DNA of 14,540 nucleotides from Pseudanabaenales cyanobacterium (GTDB taxonomy: Bacteria; Cyanobacteriota; Cyanobacteriia; Phormidesmidales; Phormidesmidaceae): contig JAKSDM010001711.1 in assembly GCA_022360135.1 (NCBI GenBank), forward strand, positions 1 to 14,540, given 5' to 3'. Positions 14,482 to 14,540 of the stretch are shown here, one piece after another (the first letter of the stretch is position 1; each line of letters opens with the position of its first letter). The notes beneath the pieces are model-generated. The model did no database searches, was not told where the DNA came from, and saw only the letters and a program-made list of their open reading frames with translations. Both the position numbers and the translations under genes were made by a program.

Positions 14482-14540
14482 ATGTCAGTTGCAGCAGCCA
14501 AATCCTATGTAGAGTATCGGAACGATGCTTACTGGGTCGA
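14482..14540 (+). CDS. Probable DUF433 antitoxin-like protein, N-terminus only
   Basis: The last 59 bases open a frame reading MSVAAAKSYVEYRNDAYWV that runs off the window. In wording it matches the start of cyanobacterial DUF433 proteins, in which a Y-(V/I)-E-x-R-(N/D)-x-x-YW segment precedes a G-T-R-(V/I)-S-L-D turn and a helix-turn-helix. These small proteins are often antitoxins paired with a PIN-like (DUF5615) toxin gene, which would lie just to the right. Only 19 residues are visible, and the ribosome binding site (ACAGG) is weak, so both start and family are tentative. It is divergent from metH. Confidence 0.5.
   Translation, partial: MSVAAAKSYVEYRNDAYWV

Overview
The window looks like a chromosomal segment of a cyanobacterium, probably a filamentous or otherwise repeat-rich one. 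The evidence is the highly iterated palindrome GCGATCGC (HIP1) at 187, 894, 5550, 6199, 6301, 6403, 6505, 6705 and 12314; the ATTTTGGATTTTAG and CATCTCCCC type short tandem repeats usual in cyanobacterial spacers; a cobalamin-dependent MetH with a cyanobacterial-type start; and small proteins of families common in cyanobacteria. No rRNA, tRNA, CRISPR array, intact transposase or phage gene is visible.

Layout. 1-1683 (+) is the 3' part of an ABC exporter of the NHLM/NHLP type (permease plus ATPase), which exports RiPP peptides carrying a nitrile-hydratase-like leader; the rest of that locus would lie left of the window. 1684-2843 is a gene graveyard: two short tandem repeats, a YgiT/MqsA-like antitoxin remnant, an unrecognised coding-like stretch and a glyoxalase (VOC) N-terminal remnant. 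2844-5191 is an accessory module: a divergent argC-like reductase broken by one frameshift and a FlK-like hotdog thioesterase on the minus strand, divergent from a MarR regulator with an operator-like inverted repeat before it. 5547-6572 (-) is a TPR protein whose repeats carry HIP1 sites exactly 102 bases apart.

6573-7868 has no gene but holds two small transposon-like elements, each with terminal inverted repeats and flanking direct repeats. Next come a small SHOCT-like protein (7869-8129, +) and, convergent with it, a two-helix membrane protein with a GAF domain (8149-8982, -). 8983-10212 is again without an intact gene and contains a decayed fragment of a ComM/YifB Mg-chelatase-like ATPase.

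10213-10596 (+) is a small membrane-anchored protein whose 3' end overlaps, tail to tail, metH (10586-14239, -), the one clear housekeeping gene. MetH carries in-frame insertions made of the same short repeat seen in the spacers. At the right edge a probable DUF433 (antitoxin-like) gene begins at 14482 (+).

The genes do not form one pathway. The window is an ordinary chromosomal stretch with high decay and small-repeat activity. The best candidates for new biology are the two small inverted-repeat elements, the MarR/thioesterase/ArgC-like module and the GAF/SHOCT pair. I saw no clear new defence or biosynthetic system.
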